Assembly (NCBI GenBank): GCA_028819835.1
Contig: JAPPKR010000052.1
Span: 1 to 5,481 of the forward strand
DNA from: a bacterium
GTDB lineage: Bacteria > Actinomycetota > Acidimicrobiia > UBA5794 > ZC4RG35
Reading direction: 5' to 3'
DNA: 5,481 nt
Shown: one piece after another, positions 5,187 through 5,481 of the stretch
How the letters are laid out: every line of letters begins with the position of its first letter
Position numbering within the stretch: the first letter of the stretch is position 1
Program-made: the position numbers and the translations under genes
The notes under the pieces: model-generated
Seen by the model: the letters and a program-made list of their open reading frames with translations, nothing else
Told to the model about the DNA's origin: nothing
The model's database searches: none

Positions 5187-5481
5187 GTGAGAAGAGCCAC
5201 GGCCGCATTTCTTTTGTCGATGTTGGTGATGGCCGGTTGCGGAGTAAATGGCGACGAGGCCGTCACGGCCACGGATGGGCCCGCCACCACCCAGGCCCCG
5301 CCTTCCGAGCCTGCCCCGGCCACCGCGGATCTATTGGATGCGGTAGTTGCCCGTGGCGAGTTGAATTGCGGGGTGAACGAGATTCTTCCCGGATTCGGTT
5401 ACAAGGACTCCGAGGGGGCCTTCATCGGCTTCGACGTGGATCTGTGCCGGGCGGTGGCGGCTGCGATTCTCGGCGACGCAC
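5187..5481 (+). CDS. AapJ/BztA-type amino-acid-binding lipoprotein, copy 3 (5' part)
   Basis: A third paralogue begins at GTG 5187 and stays open to the right edge, giving 98 codons. Signal peptide: RRATAAFLLSMLVMAG, with lipobox MAGC and Cys18, then an Asp/Thr/Pro-rich linker containing PATTQAPPSEPAPA, which parallels the copy 2 linker. The mature part begins LLDAVVARGELNCGVNE and reaches GFDVDLCRAVAAAILG, with Cys61 and Cys87 at the positions of the first probable disulfide in copies 1 and 2. Substitutions relative to copy 2 include Thr to Ile in both GVNEI and AFIGFD. The ligand-binding Arg/Asp motifs lie beyond the window, so it is not known whether this copy is intact. The GTG start and window cut make it easy to miss; the SD, the signal peptide and alignment to copy 2 support it strongly. 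Confidence 0.9.
   Translation, partial: MRRATAAFLLSMLVMAGCGVNGDEAVTATDGPATTQAPPSEPAPATADLLDAVVARGELNCGVNEILPGFGYKDSEGAFIGFDVDLCRAVAAAILGDA

Larger units (their letters stand above)
2833..5481 (+). repeat. Tandem head-to-tail array of three amino-acid-binding lipoprotein genes
   Basis: Three paralogous genes in the same orientation start at 2833, 4017 and 5187, giving periods of 1184 and 1170 bases. The two complete copies align with no gap from the GELNC motif up to the SRKA region, where copy 2 is one codon shorter (KATEGAAGEDW against KASDDPGDEW). The signal peptides and linkers are the least conserved parts. By hand count, copies 2 and 3 differ at 22 of 153 bases over the shared segment 4152-4304 versus 5328-5480. 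Copies 2 and 3 also share the MRRxTxAFL start and the PATTQA linker motif, which copy 1 lacks, so they look like the more recent pair. The array continues past the right edge. Confidence 0.95.

Noticed and set aside
1..5481. Search for CRISPR arrays, tRNA/rRNA genes, insertion sequences, phage or attachment sites
   Set aside because: No short regularly spaced repeats, transposase-like motifs, terminal inverted repeats or cloverleaf structures were seen. The only repeats are the paralogous genes and their hairpins.

Overview
The window is GC-rich with strongly G/C-biased third codon positions. All genes run on the + strand. Gene content points to a high-GC actinobacterium: a Streptomyces-like class II aldolase, a long NhaA with an extended cytoplasmic loop, and lipoproteins with Thr/Ala/Pro-rich linkers. 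An Acidimicrobiia-type lineage is possible, but this is inference from family resemblance and not a database match.

Layout. (1) 1-317 is the 3' end of a TrpG/PabA-type glutamine amidotransferase. (2) 318-380 is a short gap with a possible promoter and a strong Shine-Dalgarno (SD) site. (3) 381-1406 is a complete class II fructose-bisphosphate aldolase. (4) 1413-2780 is a complete NhaA Na+/H+ antiporter, six bases after the aldolase. (5) From 2833 to the right edge lies a head-to-tail array of at least three paralogous AapJ/BztA-type amino-acid-binding lipoproteins: copy 1 at 2833-3939, copy 2 at 4017-5102, and copy 3 from a GTG at 5187, cut off by the window edge. Two related hairpins occupy the gaps between copies. 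No stretch over 300 bases lacks a gene.

How it fits together. The aldolase and antiporter look co-transcribed, although one is central metabolism and the other ion homeostasis. The lipoproteins would hold amino acids at the outer face of the membrane for an ABC permease. No permease or ATPase gene lies in the window, so the partners (AapQ/AapM/AapP-like) would be downstream or elsewhere.

Most notable observation. The array has uneven divergence. By hand count, copies 1 and 2 differ at 51 of 306 aligned bases in the N-terminal domain but only 13 of 294 at the 3' end. Copy 1 also has Val where copy 2 has Ser beside the conserved RNTTWT motif. This suggests gene conversion or selection homogenising the C-terminal part while the ligand-binding and linker parts diversify. 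The inter-copy hairpins differ too: the first is a perfect 15-bp stem with a T-rich tail, the second is degenerate with no T-run and has a possible competing fold. I see no clearly new class of system.
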